Positions 1 to 46,203 of a DNA stretch of 64,000 nt are shown one piece after another. The DNA comes from Apostichopus japonicus (taxonomy: Eukaryota > Echinodermata > Holothuroidea > Aspidochirotida > Stichopodidae). The position numbers and the translations under genes are program-made. The notes beneath the pieces are model-generated. The model was not told the DNA's origin, ran no database searches, and saw nothing but the letters and a program-made list of their open reading frames with translations. The DNA lies in NCBI RefSeq assembly GCF_037975245.1, contig NC_092582.1, positions 2,792,001 to 2,856,000 on the forward strand, read 5' to 3'. Position 1 is the stretch's first letter; every line of letters begins with the position of its first letter.

Positions 1-11
1 CTCTCCCTCAT
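1..11 (-). CDS. PNPLA6/7: Possible start of PNPLA6/7 exon 31, cut by the window edge
   Basis: The minus strand reads TATTCTCTGCCTTCAG then ATGAGGGAGAG to position 1. Joined in phase to exon 30 this gives SDL-D-EGE, an acidic run like the SDG...GEESD tail of PNPLA6. A pyrimidine-rich acceptor and the right phase support it, but only eleven bases are visible. Confidence 0.45.
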
Positions 12-96
12 CTGAAGGCAGAGAATATGCAATCATTTGAAGGAGTTATGTTATGTTATGACATGAAAATGTTATTACATGAAATGGGGGGGCGTT

Positions 97-215
97 GTGG
101 TAAAGTGGTTAAGGCAGTGGACTGGTGACGAGTTACCAATGACCAAGGCTAAGTTGTCAAAGCGCTACGATCTCGATGTAGCAGCGCTATATGTCTAATA
201 TGTATGTATGTATAC
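97..215 (+). repeat. tRNA-related SINE-like fragment
   Basis: The stretch TGGTAAAGTGGTTAAGGC fits a Pol III A box as seen in tRNA heads, and a short GTAT-type tail follows. There is no clear B box and no folding acceptor stem, so this is not a working tRNA gene. The rest of the interval 12-947 shows only AT-rich sequence. Confidence 0.35.
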
Positions 216-930
216 ATGTATGTAAAATGTTATTACATGCAAGCTACTCTATACATTGGCATATGTGTCTGGAAAAGTGACCCAGGAAATCCAATGCGAG
301 AATGATGATAATGTGAGGGACCCGACGTTTTGTAATGATCGTGTTTTGTTGAGAATAAATATTCAAATCTTCCGCACAAAGTGAATTGATGGAAGGTTCG
401 GATTTCCCAAGTAATGTGGTGCAGCTCGAACTAGATGTGTTGAAAGTGTGGAGCCCTGTGTGTGGAGGGCATGCAGTATTATACTCCTTAAACAGCAAAA
501 TGGCAAGACATTAAAGCAAAACTGTTAGGATTATCACTGATGTCTCCCCCTTCCTGCCCCCCCCCACCAAAAAGAAAACACCTCACTATAATCTGGCAGG
601 GCTTATTGCAAATTCTATAAGACATTTTAATTGACCAAAATATGATACAACATATTGTAACATAGCAATTACAATCACACTGGGATGGTGATTAAGTTTA
701 CCATACCAAACAATTATATATGTGTGTATCCAGGAGAGTTGAGAGGCCAGCAAGCTTACACTTCACTGAAAGAAGGTAACACATAAACTTTGCCATTTTT
801 AGTTCAAGTACTTCTCAGGTGCTAGGTATCATTGCTTGAAATGGTGTAACCCTTACCCACTGAAGTATAAATGAATAGTAGATCCCTATACAATATTTGA
901 CCTCTGCATTAACTGTATTGTATTGTCGAC

Positions 931-35181
<34,251 letters not shown>

Positions 35182-36900
35182 GAAACTTGGATGAGCCGTC
35201 TGAAGGTTTAATTGCTGTTCAAACTAAGGCATCATTCGTTTACCTAGTTGTGAAATTTCTGCCGAGGACTTCGAGAGTGTAGGTGGATAAATGACGCATT
35301 CGTTACTGTCGAACTAACTGTACTGTAACGTGAATGAACTTCAAGTATAGGCTAGTCCTAACATGAATTCATAACTCTTTCCCTACACACAGTACATAGC
35401 CTACATGGATGGATACACACAATGACGTACTTATTGCTATGTATATTTACAGCAGCAATGGTTTCGTATGTTAGTAGCTCCTCACGTTAACGAATAAGGC
35501 TACCCACAGGTCAATTAATGTCAATGACCGACCATTTCACTAAATAAGCAAGGTTTATTTCTGGTGTAGGCTGTAATTTGCGGAGATGGTGGACTAGACT
35601 AGTGTCTTATATTACATGCCTGATGTAAAGACGTAGCCTATGTGTTATTGCGCTGAAATCGCATATACCATTACTAGACGCGCACAAGTTTATGTGTCGC
35701 ACATTTTCTGCGCAGCTCAAATTAACAACAAGGAGACATATATATATGGCCCTATCAATGTGACGCGCGCATTACATCCTCTATCCAGTAAGCAATCTCA
35801 GATCATGTACTACTGTATAGCTAGGAGTGCAATCACCAGTGTTTTACTGAGAGGCGGGGCTAAGATATTATGTCGCCCATCGTAGGGATCTACAAGGGGA
35901 GACCCCTCCCCCATTTGAGAAATTTTGGTACACTGGAGGGTGCATAGTTGCAAAATGGTGCTATATTTTGCCCTTTTTGAACTAACAATGTCGTAGAATT
36001 TCTTCTGTTTCGATTGTACCGCATAAACATGTTATATATTTGTGTAGGGCCTACCGTACGGATTTGTTGGTAATTTTCCGTCCGCCAGTTGTGGAATTCC
36101 CCCCCCCCCTCCCCATTCTATTCTGGAAGCCGACTAAAGCCTCTGACATATGTACGTGAGTTCGTCCCTGATTATAGCTGTTGGCTCACTGCCATACAGT
36201 GGACAACTAATTGTGATTTAGGTATGATCAGATCAGGGGATTAAAAGTTTCCATTCAGGGTTGTAGGCGATTAGTGGGAAACCATTTCTGGGTATGAAAC
36301 TGTCGTTTGGACATAATAATTATATACTGGAGTAAGTGGTCAGATCAATGTTAAATATAGTCGTGTGGGCCGGTGATACATCGTACAAAATCTGTACAGC
36401 AATCAATGCAATGTTAAACATCGTGATAACATTTGTGATATATAACACAGTAGCTATAAGCTAATTGTGTATGCATCTTCGAATTATTAAGGCCATTGAA
36501 CACAAAATCGTGATCAACAGAAATTATTTTAATATGATTCCATAACATGAAAAAACAAGTAAAGTATAGATTACATTTCCATGCACCTCTCATTCTCATT
36601 CCTTCCTTCCCCTCTCCTCCTCCTCCATACCCTTGACTTCCCCTTCACCTTCCCCTTCCTCCCCCTCTTACTTCCACGCACTCACTCACCTCTGTACCAC
36701 CGTCCTCGTAAACATGCGACAGTACTCATACTCATCAGCATTTATTTTTACGACGCTTAAGCGACCACAAATGTGATAGGAACCCGAAAGAGCCTATGGA
36801 TTACAAGTAACACGTCGATGGCTTCCAATTCATCATTTCTAACTAATGGAATCTTTGCAATTTAGAAAGTCATTTCAGATGGAAAAACCGTAGATTGCTC
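35182..36900. other. Region upstream of PNPLA6/7
   Basis: About 1.7 kb holding the expected promoter side of the gene. I see no clear TATA box placed for exon 1, no CpG-dense island and no convincing open frame. There is a C-run near 36,101 and a CT-rich stretch at 36,600-36,690. Confidence 0.4.
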
Positions 36901-36924
36901 TTGGATGAAAAACCCACCTTATTA

Positions 36925-37014
36925 TGACCCGACAGGGTTTCGAACCCGGGACCTCCCGAATGCTAAGCATCATTGCTTCAAATGCCACAGCCCTTAGTCC
37001 ACTCGGCCACAGCA
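36925..37014 (-). repeat. tRNA-derived SINE head
   Basis: On the minus strand it begins GGTGCTGTGGCCGAGTGG (A box, Ser/Leu-tRNA type) and has GGGTTCGAAACCC (B box, plus 36,935-36,947). The 5' GGTGCTG does not pair with the 3' side, so this is a tRNA-derived repeat or tRNA pseudogene, not a functional tRNA. Confidence 0.7.
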
Positions 37015-37660
37015 CCAGTTCACCAAAATGATCTCCTCTTGGTACGTTTCCCAAAGGGAAAACTATATGGAGTCACTCTGTGAGGGGGACCTCGGATTGC
37101 AAAGTCGGCAATGACTATAACGCGAATCTCAAAGTCAGTTATTACTATATACGGTTAGATTCGTCCAACACGGCAGCATGCAGAAACGTTGTACTCAAAG
37201 CCGAAGCCAAAGTGAAATAATCAAGTCACACATCCGGAGTCTATACATGCTAAGTTCTTCAATCCCCCCCCCCCTTATTGCCTTTCGTGGCAACATTACA
37301 TACTGTAATTTTGATTTTCATATGTCATCCGTGAACTGCCAACAAACTCTGATGGTCCACCAAGCGAATCTGAGATGATTATCAATCCACGCAACCTATG
37401 ACGACTTTTCTTTGGACCGGAAAATTTCTTTTGAAATGGAAAGAACAATGTGCTATTAAGTTAATTAATATACCATTTGTGTCTGGAGATAACATCGGAG
37501 TCCTGAATCTCGCCAAGTGGACTGACTCTAGTAAGAAGCTATTACACCGCCCCCCCTCCCCCCCCCCCCCCTTTTAGTACAAATTCTCCATCGGTCGTAC
37601 AAGTAGACACCTCCGAGGAAGAGACAACGGGGATGTGATCACGCGTAGAGGAAATGACAC

Positions 37661-37865
37661 CCAGTTGGGACAATTTTGTTCTATATACTGTAGTGTCGTG
37701 TCCCGCTTTCATAGCACTCGTATTGTCAGTACGAGCAGTATGAATATCATGTTTCTATCAGATATAGGTCAGGAACTGTTTGTACTGTCAATACCAGTGC
37801 TATGAAGCATGCTATTTGGGGTACAGTTTAGAGAGGTATTAGCATTAGGAAATTGTCCCAACTGG
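37661..37865. mobile_element. 205-bp palindromic MITE or hairpin
   Basis: The ends are inverted: CCAGTTGGGACAATTT and AAATTGTCCCAACTGG. Inner parts also pair (CATAGCACTCGTATTGTCAG with CTGTCAATACCAGTGCTATG), so nearly the whole element could fold into one hairpin. No clear target duplication. Confidence 0.75.
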
Positions 37866-38205
37866 CTGGTGTTGGTGGGAAGTGACTTACTGCTCATGAA
37901 TATTCAGTATGACACTGAATGCCAACAATCAAGTACGGACAAGCTAAAAGAAGATGTTCACAAAGTTGTTGGAGGAAAAATACGTTTCCACGGATTACTT
38001 CGGGCCGTTTGATTTGATGGGATGTGATGTTATTGGCGAAAACATAAGTTTTTCAGATTCTTAAATATAATCAGTGTGACTTGGAGAGAGCCAGAAGTGA
38101 CAAATGTTCACAATGACGACATTGCAGGCTGCATATATACTGCCCCGCCTCCATGACAATTGTACATCTTACTTCCACGAGATCTTGTCTTCTGTAGCAA
38201 CATTA

Positions 38206-38261
38206 CCTCGTTTCTCGGCCTTTTGGATAAGATCATGTGTGGTATCTGTTCCTTTCGAGGG
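38206..38261 (+). ncRNA. U2 snRNA-like segment
   Basis: Reads CTCGTTTCTCGGCCTTTTGG then ATAAGATCATGTGTGGTATC then TGTTC, matching the first ~48 nt of U2 snRNA with a few substitutions. The branch-site-pairing GTAGTA is GTGGTA here. The Sm site and stem-loops III-IV are not recognisable downstream, so this is probably a diverged or truncated U2 copy. A GCCCAGG/CCTGGGC hairpin lies about 100 bases on (near 38,355) and might belong to the same transcript. Confidence 0.6.
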
Positions 38262-38576
38262 TAATGGTGATGCACACCCGAAGATGATCACACAGTCACA
38301 GTCCCGATGAGAGGATTGAGAGCGGATCACTCGTTCGGTAGTTTGGTTTTCGTGCCCAGGTTCTTCCCTGGGCGACTTTTTCATAAAATGTACATTACCT
38401 CTGACCAAGTCTGAGGCCAACAAATTACACTCTGTCGGGGTTGTCGCCCCGTGCCTCAACCTCTTGATGTATGGTATATAACACAAAATGAGAGGCATAT
38501 TCAAATATCTGTTTATTTCAATGATTCATTTGAAACGATGGTGGTGTATCTTGTTACGATATCCGATTGTAAGAGA

Positions 38577-38881
38577 TCTCTTTCGAGATCCGGCTTTAGG
38601 AATCACAAATGATTTTCGAGTTGGTTAGCATCATGTTTGATCTCTAGAGTAAGGCAAAATATGTCACCAAAACAGGACTAGTATTGTTCGATACAGGTGT
38701 CAAACGCCTACAGTGAAATTACGACCTTCCTTACCGGTTTCGAACCTCTGGACATACAATCAGCGTCCATAGCCTACTTGGTTAGGGCGTACAAAGCGGG
38801 AGGCCCGGGTTCGAATCCCGGTGGAGGCTGGAAGTTTTTTCGCTGTTCTGGATTTTCCTTCTCATTATACGTTTTCAATAA
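38577..38881 (+). repeat. SINE-like repeat, long copy
   Basis: Matches the copy at 16,936-17,240 along its length. A-box-like TAGCCTACTTGGTTAGGGC and B box GGTTCGAATCC at 38,808-38,818; a TA-repeat tail follows to about 39,020. Confidence 0.8.
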
Positions 38882-38890
38882 TATATATTC

Positions 38891-38945
<55 letters not shown>

Positions 38946-39020
38946 CTATATATATATATATATACATATATATAAATATATATTGATATATAGATATATA
39001 CATATATATATATCATTATA
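38882..39020. repeat. TA microsatellite (SINE tail)
   Basis: About 140 bp of alternating TA directly after the SINE copy. The same association with TA runs at 8.2 and 16.9 kb suggests that the TA run belongs to the family's tail. Confidence 0.9.
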
Positions 39021-40057
39021 AATCTTTGAATTTTTTCTTGTATAAATGTCATTTTCTTTAACAATCACGTATATAGCATTATTTGTGACTTCGACTTTAA
39101 ATTGTCTAATGTTAGTCGTCAATTGTCGGAACATCCATAGACCTTTTTGTAGACGACAAATAAAACATTTGTACTATAGCATTCGGCATGTCTCCCTCTA
39201 ATTGATTCGATGTATGCATATTAATTTGTAGCAGGAATGTGCATATCACGTATAGTTCAACCTAGCTAGCTTTTTTCTTCTTCTTTTTTCCAGCAACGGT
39301 TATAATGTCCGTTTAATTGCTGCTTTTATTTGAATTCTGACAAAAGGCTTCGACGATTTCAATTTCTTTCATTTTCCGAGGTGTATTTAAGGCCTATGTA
39401 GTGAAAAGAACTCAATATAGTTTGTTCAGGGAGTTGTTATGGAACAACTCCCTGGTTTGTTGCGCTAAAAGCACCGTACCACAATTACATGCAGTAAATT
39501 CATCCGATCGAAATGTTAAACATTGTCGAAAGAAAAGACCTGCAATAACCTTATTTCGAGCTTGTTTTGGCATATTTTCACTCACCGCGGTTATTGTTCT
39601 TTCTTTTTCTTCTCTTCTGCGTTATGTTAAGAGCATAAATCAGAGAAGGTGTGAAAATAAGAGAGATTGATGGTAATTAAAAGTATTTTAGAAATCAGTT
39701 CTAAACGTCGATATTATAATACTCCGAGCGAACAGTCGGAATGGTTAAGGGGTTCAGTGAGATAAACTTGATCCTCTTCTAGCTCAAAATATAATACTAG
39801 GTCATGTTATGGAACTTTGCAGGTGCCATGGTACGCCAAGCTCTCAACTATCATGTGGTGGTTGGATATGTCAGTTGAAAACTTCTCTGTTTCAACCAGT
39901 CCGGAACTGAATGAAGAACTGAGTGTGTAAGCCAATGGAACGATCAATTGTGGTTCTTTTCGCGCCTTTAAACATTCATCACCATGGTTACGCCCAAAGA
40001 GCAAAATCCCACTTTCTTTTTAATGTAGTGTGTAATTGGTTGATTCTAAAGTTGATG
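39021..40057. other. Unassigned spacer
   Basis: AT-rich sequence without a recognisable gene, repeat or RNA. The 89-codon plus-strand frame at 39,401-39,670 lacks family features and is within chance expectation. Confidence 0.4.
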
Positions 40058-42545
40058 CTAAGGATCACGACTAGAAGCATTAACATTAAGGCCAGTATCA
40101 TTCTAAGGATCCCAACTGTAGAAGCATTCACATTAAGGCCAGTATCATTCTAAAGATCCCAACTAGAAGCATTAACATTAAGGCCAGTATCATTTAAAGG
40201 ATCCAGACTAGAGGCATTCACATTAAGGCCAGTATCATTCTAAGGATCGCGACCAGAAGCATTTACATTAAGGCCAGTATCATTGTAAAGATCGCGACTA
40301 GATGCATTCACATTAAGGCCAGTATCATTGTAAGGATCGCGACTAGAGGCATTCACATTAAGACTAGTATCATTCTAAGGATCGGGACTAGAAGCATTCA
40401 CATTAAGGCCAGTATCATTCTTATGATCGCGACTTGAGGCATTCCCATTAAGGCCAGTATCATTTAAAGGATCGCGACTAGAGGCATGCACATTAAGGCC
40501 AGTATCATTGTAAGGATCGCGATTAGAGGCATTCACATTAAGACTAGTATCATTCTAAGGATCGGGACTAGAAGCATTCACATTAAGGCCAGTATCATTC
40601 TTATGATCGCGACTTGAGGCATTTACATTAAGGCCAGTATCATTCTAAGGATCGCGATTAGAGGCATTCACATTAAGACTAGTATCATTCTAAGGATCGG
40701 GACTAGAAGCATTCACATTAAGGGCAGTATCATTCTTATGATCGCGACTTGAGGCATTCACATTAAGGCCAGTATCATTTAAAGGATCGCGACTTGAGGC
40801 ATTCACATTAAGGCCAGTATCCTTCTAAGGATCGCGACTAGAAGCATTCACATTAAGGGCAGTATCATTCTTATGATCGCGACTTGAGGCATTCACATTA
40901 AGGCCAGTATCATTCTTATGATCGCGACTTGAGGCATTCACATTAAGGCCAGTATCCTTCTAAGGATCGCGACTAGAAGCATTCACATTAAGGACAGTAT
41001 CATTCTTAGGATCGGGACTAGAAGCATTCACATTATGGCCAGTATCATTTAAAGGATCGCGAATAGAAGCATTCACATTAAGGCCAGTATCATTCTTATG
41101 ATCGCGACTTGAGGCATTCACATTAAGGCCAGTATCGTTCTAAGGATTGCGACTAGAAGCATTCACATTAAGGACAGTATCATTCTTAGGATCGGGACTA
41201 GAAGCATTCACATTATGGCCAGTATCATTTAAAGGATCGCGAATAGAAGCATTCACATTAAGGACAGTATCATTCTTAGGATCGCAACTAGAGGCATTCA
41301 CATTAAGGCCAGTATCATTCTTATGATCGCGACTTGAGGCATTCACATTAAGGCCAGTATCCTTCTAAGGATCGCGACTAGAAGCATTCACATTAAGGAC
41401 AGTATCATTCTTAGGATCGGGACTAGAAGCATTCACATTATGGCCAGTATCATTTAAAGGATCGCGAATAGAAGCATTCACATTAAGGCCAGTATCATTT
41501 AAAGGATCGCAACTAGAAGCATTAACATGAAGGCCAGTATCATTCTAAGGATCACGAATAGAAGCATTCACATTAAGGCCACTATCCTTTTAAGGATCAG
41601 GACTTGAAGAATTCCCATTAAGGCCAGTATCATTCTAAGGAACCCGACTAGAGGCATTTACATTAAGGCCAGTATAATTGTAAAGATCGCGACTAGATGC
41701 ATTCACATTAAGACTAGTATCATTCTAAGGATCGGGACTAGAAGCATTCACATTAAGGCCAGTATCATTCTTATGATCGCGACTTGAGGCATTCACATTA
41801 AGGCCAGTATCATTTAAAGGATCGCGACTAGAGGCATGCACATTAAGGCCAGTATCATTCTAAGGATCGCGACCAGAAGCATTTACATTAAGGCCAGTAT
41901 CATTGTAAAGATCGCGACTAGATGCATTCACATTAAGACTAGTATCATTCTAAGGATCGGGACTAGAAGCATTCACATTAAGGCCAGTATCATTCTTATG
42001 ATCGCGACTTGAGACATTCACATTAAGGCCAGTATCATTTAAAGGATCGCGACTAGAGGCATGCACATTAAGGCCAGTATCATTCTAAGGATCGCGACCA
42101 GAAGCATTTACATTAAGGCCAGTATCATTCTTATGATCGCGACTTGAGGCATTCACATTAAGGCCAGTATCCTTCTAAGGATCGCGACTAGAAGCATTCA
42201 CATTAAGGACAGTATCATTCTTAGGATCGGGACTAGAAGCATTCACATTATGGCCAGTATCATTTAAAGGATCGCGAATAGAAGCATTCACATTAAGGCC
42301 AGTATCATTTAAAGGATCGCAACTAGAAGCATTAACATGAAGGCCAGTATCATTCTAAGGACCACGAATAGAGGCATTCACATTGAGGCCAGTATCATTG
42401 CCAGGATCGTGACTAGAAGCATTCCCATTGAAGCCAGTACCATTCTAAGGATCGCGACTTGAGGCATTCACATTAAGGCCAGTATCATTCTTAGGATCGC
42501 GACTAGAAATATCACATTAAGGCCAGTATATTCTATAGGATCGCG
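40058..42545. repeat. 45-bp satellite array (~55 copies)
   Basis: Unit AGGATCGCGACTAGAAGCAT then TCACATTAAGGCCAGTATCATTC-type, 45 bp, with recurring variant sets (CATTAAGACTAGTATC, CATGCACATTAAGG, CATTATGGCC) that suggest higher-order units. On the minus strand 45 bp equals 15 codons and some stretches stay open with a repeating NVNASSRDPKNDT. Frames are short and broken by stops, so coding is unlikely. Confidence 0.95.
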
Positions 42546-42949
42546 GAAAGTGATTTTTCTTGGACTCAATTTACATCAATTCAGAGGAAAATTTTGCACA
42601 AGAACCTTTATATCAATGGAAAGGGTAATCATTGTTGATTTTATATCTGGTGAGTCTCACTAGTTTTTGGCTCGTTGCCTATGCAAATATGCAATTAGGT
42701 CCCTAAATAGCACATTTCGGAATACATACTACCAATAGTAATAAAAAATTGTTTTTGGTGTATTTTATGTTAAAATAGTATAATCTAAATTATGTCCTAT
42801 CATTTGAGGCTAAAATTGTCGAAATTTGTTGAAAATGACCGAGAAATAAGGATTGTCATAAGAACTGCGGATACGCCCCCTCCACCAGAAGAATGAGCAC
42901 ATATACAATACACGTATATAAAATACACGTATATATACAGCTTGCGAGT
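42546..42949. other. Unassigned spacer
   Basis: About 400 bp of AT-rich single-copy-looking DNA between the 45-bp satellite and the foldback element. Nothing recognisable. Confidence 0.4.
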
Positions 42950-43939
42950 CACTTCGCCCAACAACCATTTCGCCCAACTGCCATTTCGCCCAACCAGCCT
43001 GGTCATTTCGCCCAACCGCGTTGGTCATTTCGCCCAACCAGCATGGTCAGTTCGCCCAACCGTGTTGGTCATTTCGCCCAACCGTGTTGGTCATTTCGCC
43101 CAACCGTGTTGGTCATTTCGCCCAACCGTGTTGGTCATTTCGCCCAACCTTATTTTTACTAATATTCAGTCAGAATAATATTACTTTTTCTATTCCACCA
43201 GTTCAATTTGATTTATTTTGGGTAAGGTTACTTCGTAATAGGTAAATAAAGTGAGGTCCGCTCGATATCGATCGGAGTCTGAGCAGTTATTTCGGGTATA
43301 ATGGGAGGATTACACTACTTTAGGCGTTTACGCATACAATGGAAGTTATATTATTATACAAACAAAGGGGAATCGGTGTGGAATATCGGTAGGCCTAATC
43401 AATTTAACCACGACTTCAAGTTTCCTTAATACTCGGTTCGTATCCCGTAACGTTAACAATTCCCGACCGTTTACTATCAAACCTATCAAACCTAACCCCT
43501 AAAACACTGATCCATCCTCAAGATTCCTTAATATTCGGTTCTTATTCTGTAACGTTTCCTTACTAAAGTTATACAAAGAAAAGGACTTCAAGTTTCCTTA
43601 ATATTCCTTAATATTCGAACGTTTACTATCAAACCTAACCCCCAACACACTGATCGGTCCTCAAGTTTCCTTAATATTCGGTTCGTATCCTGTAACTTGA
43701 ACAATTCCCGAACGTTTACTTTTCAAGTATCATATTTAATCAAGGTTGGGCGAAATGACCAGGCTGGTTGGGCGAAATGACCAGGCTGGTTGGGCGAAAT
43801 GACCAGGCTGGTTGGGCGAAATGACCAGGCTGGTTGGGCGAAATGACCAGGCTGGTTGGGCGAAATGACCAGGCTGGTTGGGCGAAATGGTAAGGTTGGG
43901 CGAAATGGCAGTTGGGCGAAATGGTTGTTGGGCGAAGTG
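42950..43939. mobile_element. Foldback element with 22-bp tandem repeats in both arms
   Basis: The left arm (42,950-43,148) is a 22-bp array of TTGGTCATTTCGCCCAACCG type; the right arm (43,743-43,939) is the inverted counterpart, GACCAGGCTGGTTGGGCGAAAT. Outer ends mirror each other through CACTTCGCCCAACAACC and GGTTGTTGGGCGAAGTG. The ~590-bp core holds no transposase but has diverged internal repeats around CAAGTTTCCTTAATATTCGG. No target duplication is obvious. Confidence 0.85.
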
Positions 43940-43964
43940 TCCTGCTTCCTTTATACACACACGA

Positions 43965-44402
43965 TAGCATGGCAAGCCATATGGGTCAAACACCGCATAG
44001 TAAATCCTTGTATTAATTCGAATATGTACGCGTAATAATTCGAATATAAACAAGTTTTAAATCATGTAACATATGGCAAGTCTTATCGCTTTCACACACG
44101 AGTTTCGAGAGTTAAAACACTGTAGCCTACTTGATCTAGAAAACAGCATGCTTTAATACGTGTATATATTCGAATTAATACGTGTATATTATATTCGAAT
44201 TAATACGTGTATATATTCGAATTAATCCTCATATGTAATCGAATTAATACGTGTTTACATTCGAATTAATGCGCGGATATATTTGAGCCTGATGATTGCT
44301 AATAATATATACGCTTATATATTCGAATAAATACGCGTATATATTCAAATTAATACGCGAATATATTATGCAGTGTTTTGTCCCGCATGGCTTGCCATAC
44401 AC
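43965..44402. repeat. AT-rich palindromic element with TTCGAATTAATACG repeats
   Basis: CATGGCAAGCCATATGGG near 43,970 is inverted at about 44,378-44,398 (CGCATGGCTTGCCATA). Between them is a run of ATTCGAATTAATACGTGTAT units on both strands. It looks like a MITE and lies directly beside the foldback element. Confidence 0.65.
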
Positions 44403-45660
44403 GTGCACCGAACCTGCGTTGTGTAAATCATTTTCACGACAATTTGGTGGCACTATGCCAATATTTATTGCTTTATACTTGTTTCAGGAAGCCTGTAAAG
44501 AACATAATATACATTAGGATGTAGAGTGCGCGAGATATGGTTATTGCAACAATGAAGAGTTTTTCAAATGTTTCTTTTGGACGGGTTTTTGGCAATATTC
44601 CAACGATATTTCAAAAGTCCAATTCTTTAAAGCCCTAAAGTCTCTAAAATGTATATTTTTCACACCTTCAAAACAAAGTTTCAACCAAAATTTTAGTAAA
44701 ACACACCAAAAGCGCCCCCCCCTCTAATTTTTTTGTTTTTTTTGAAAACATCTATATTTTAGCTTTATTCTAACACTCACCCCAAGTCTATGGCTAGAAG
44801 AATTGGTAATATACACATTTTTCAAGTGTTACGTTTTTTGGAGCATATTCCGCCCAGAAAACGGGAATGGCCAGAATCCATCAAAGATTCTCGACAAGAA
44901 GCTTTCACATTAGAGCCAGTACCATTCTGAACAAGATATGAATTCAAAACGGAGATATTTTTATAAAAAGAAAGAAAATTAAATACATTTCCTGTGAAAC
45001 ATATGACTAGATCCTTAAATTTAATATCGCCAATATGAATTCTTACTTGGTTCTCTTTTTAATATTATAATTTAATATTCTTCACATCTAAGTCAACTAT
45101 AACACTATACGCTTAAGAAGGTTGAAGTAAAACTCTTTGATCGCGAGTTGACGAGAAGAAAAACATTTCAAGGACATCAGCATTCCTGTCATGTGGATAT
45201 GTGCTCCCCCCCCCCACAATCCCGTACCGCGAAGTTCATGTCCTTTTGCTCAGCGGGTTATCGCAGTAAATTGGACCAATGCCAGAAGCGATCATAACGC
45301 TAGATTAATACTGTCTGCCAAATCTGTCTGAAAAACTAGTTCAGACGTGATATAACTTTGGCTTGTGAAGAAGGTATTTAAATTATGCTATGTATCTAAT
45401 ACCCTCATTTGCACTTTCATTTCCTACCAGCTACATGCTTTTTCTTTTTACGGATCATTCATGTGTACTATCGGCCACAGGAAAAAATTAACTAGGATTA
45501 CTTCCTTATCTCCTCCTATAGGTACATTTTAGGGATTACCCCTTAAAGGATTTGACGCGTCTACCAGGAAATCTGCGTAAACCATCTTCTTCAAATTGAA
45601 TGTGGTTCTATTCAGAGTACCGAACTTACCGAAAGTGACATAAATCTTTAAAGTGACCTT
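44403..45660. other. Unassigned spacer
   Basis: AT-rich DNA with no gene signal. One isolated, diverged unit of the 45-bp satellite appears at about 44,898-44,930 (CACATTAGAGCCAGTACC). Confidence 0.4.
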
Positions 45661-45733
45661 ATCTTCAACTCTTATACCGTCCTCTAAACATCTCTTATAC
45701 CGTCCTCTATACATCTCTTATACCGTTCTCTAT
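45661..45733. repeat. Short block of the 23-bp satellite
   Basis: Three to four units of CTCTTATACCGTCCTCTAWA lie left of the first 470-bp element. They match the large array at 48.47-50.84 kb, so the array was interrupted here. Confidence 0.9.
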
Positions 45734-46203
45734 GGTAGCATACGCCCATTAAAAGCCCCATTGACTTACACACTAAATCACAAAAGTAATGTGGTCTCTA
45801 AGTCTAGATAGAAGTTTTCACTAGCTAAACGCTACCCATCACCGGATAGCTGACAAGTTGGCCTTTCATGGCACCATCAATTTTCCGTACCATGACCATG
45901 TAGATTTTTTGCTATCCGAGCCGGAAGTTTTCGTCACTTGTAAACAAACCTCTTCACTCAGTGGTAAACAAATTTCCTACGCTGCTCCCGGGAGGCCTAA
46001 AGGGGTCTAAAATTGCCTCAATTTACCCAATTTTCTCACCACATGTACTTCCATTCATGCTCTTCAACATGCAAGCCACAAAAAACTAGATCATGATTGA
46101 TAACAGGTCACAAAAGATGTTCTCCCGCTGCTTTTTGGCACTTTTCCTGAATCAGGAGAACAATCGAGCGGATTGATATAGACTCTAATAGGAGTATGCC
46201 ACC
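45734..46203. mobile_element. 470-bp terminal-inverted element, copy 1
   Basis: Ends are imperfect inverted repeats (GGTAGCATACGCCCATT and the complement of GTATGCCACC). It looks identical to copy 2 at 48,003-48,472. Left flank CTAT (45,730-45,733), right flank TTAA (46,204-46,207). No transposase; the superfamily is not identified, but 4-bp target sites are implied. Confidence 0.85.

Noticed and set aside
36925-37014. Functional tRNA gene (Ser/Leu-like)
   Set aside because: A and B boxes are present but the acceptor stem does not pair, so it was called a tRNA-derived repeat.
40058-42545. CRISPR-like array of regular repeats
   Set aside because: Repeats are contiguous without unique spacers, in animal DNA with spliced genes; it is a satellite.
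42893-43245. Plus-strand frames with repeating HFAQPCWSFRPTV
   Set aside because: They arise from the 22-bp array of the foldback element, and mirror frames appear in the other arm.
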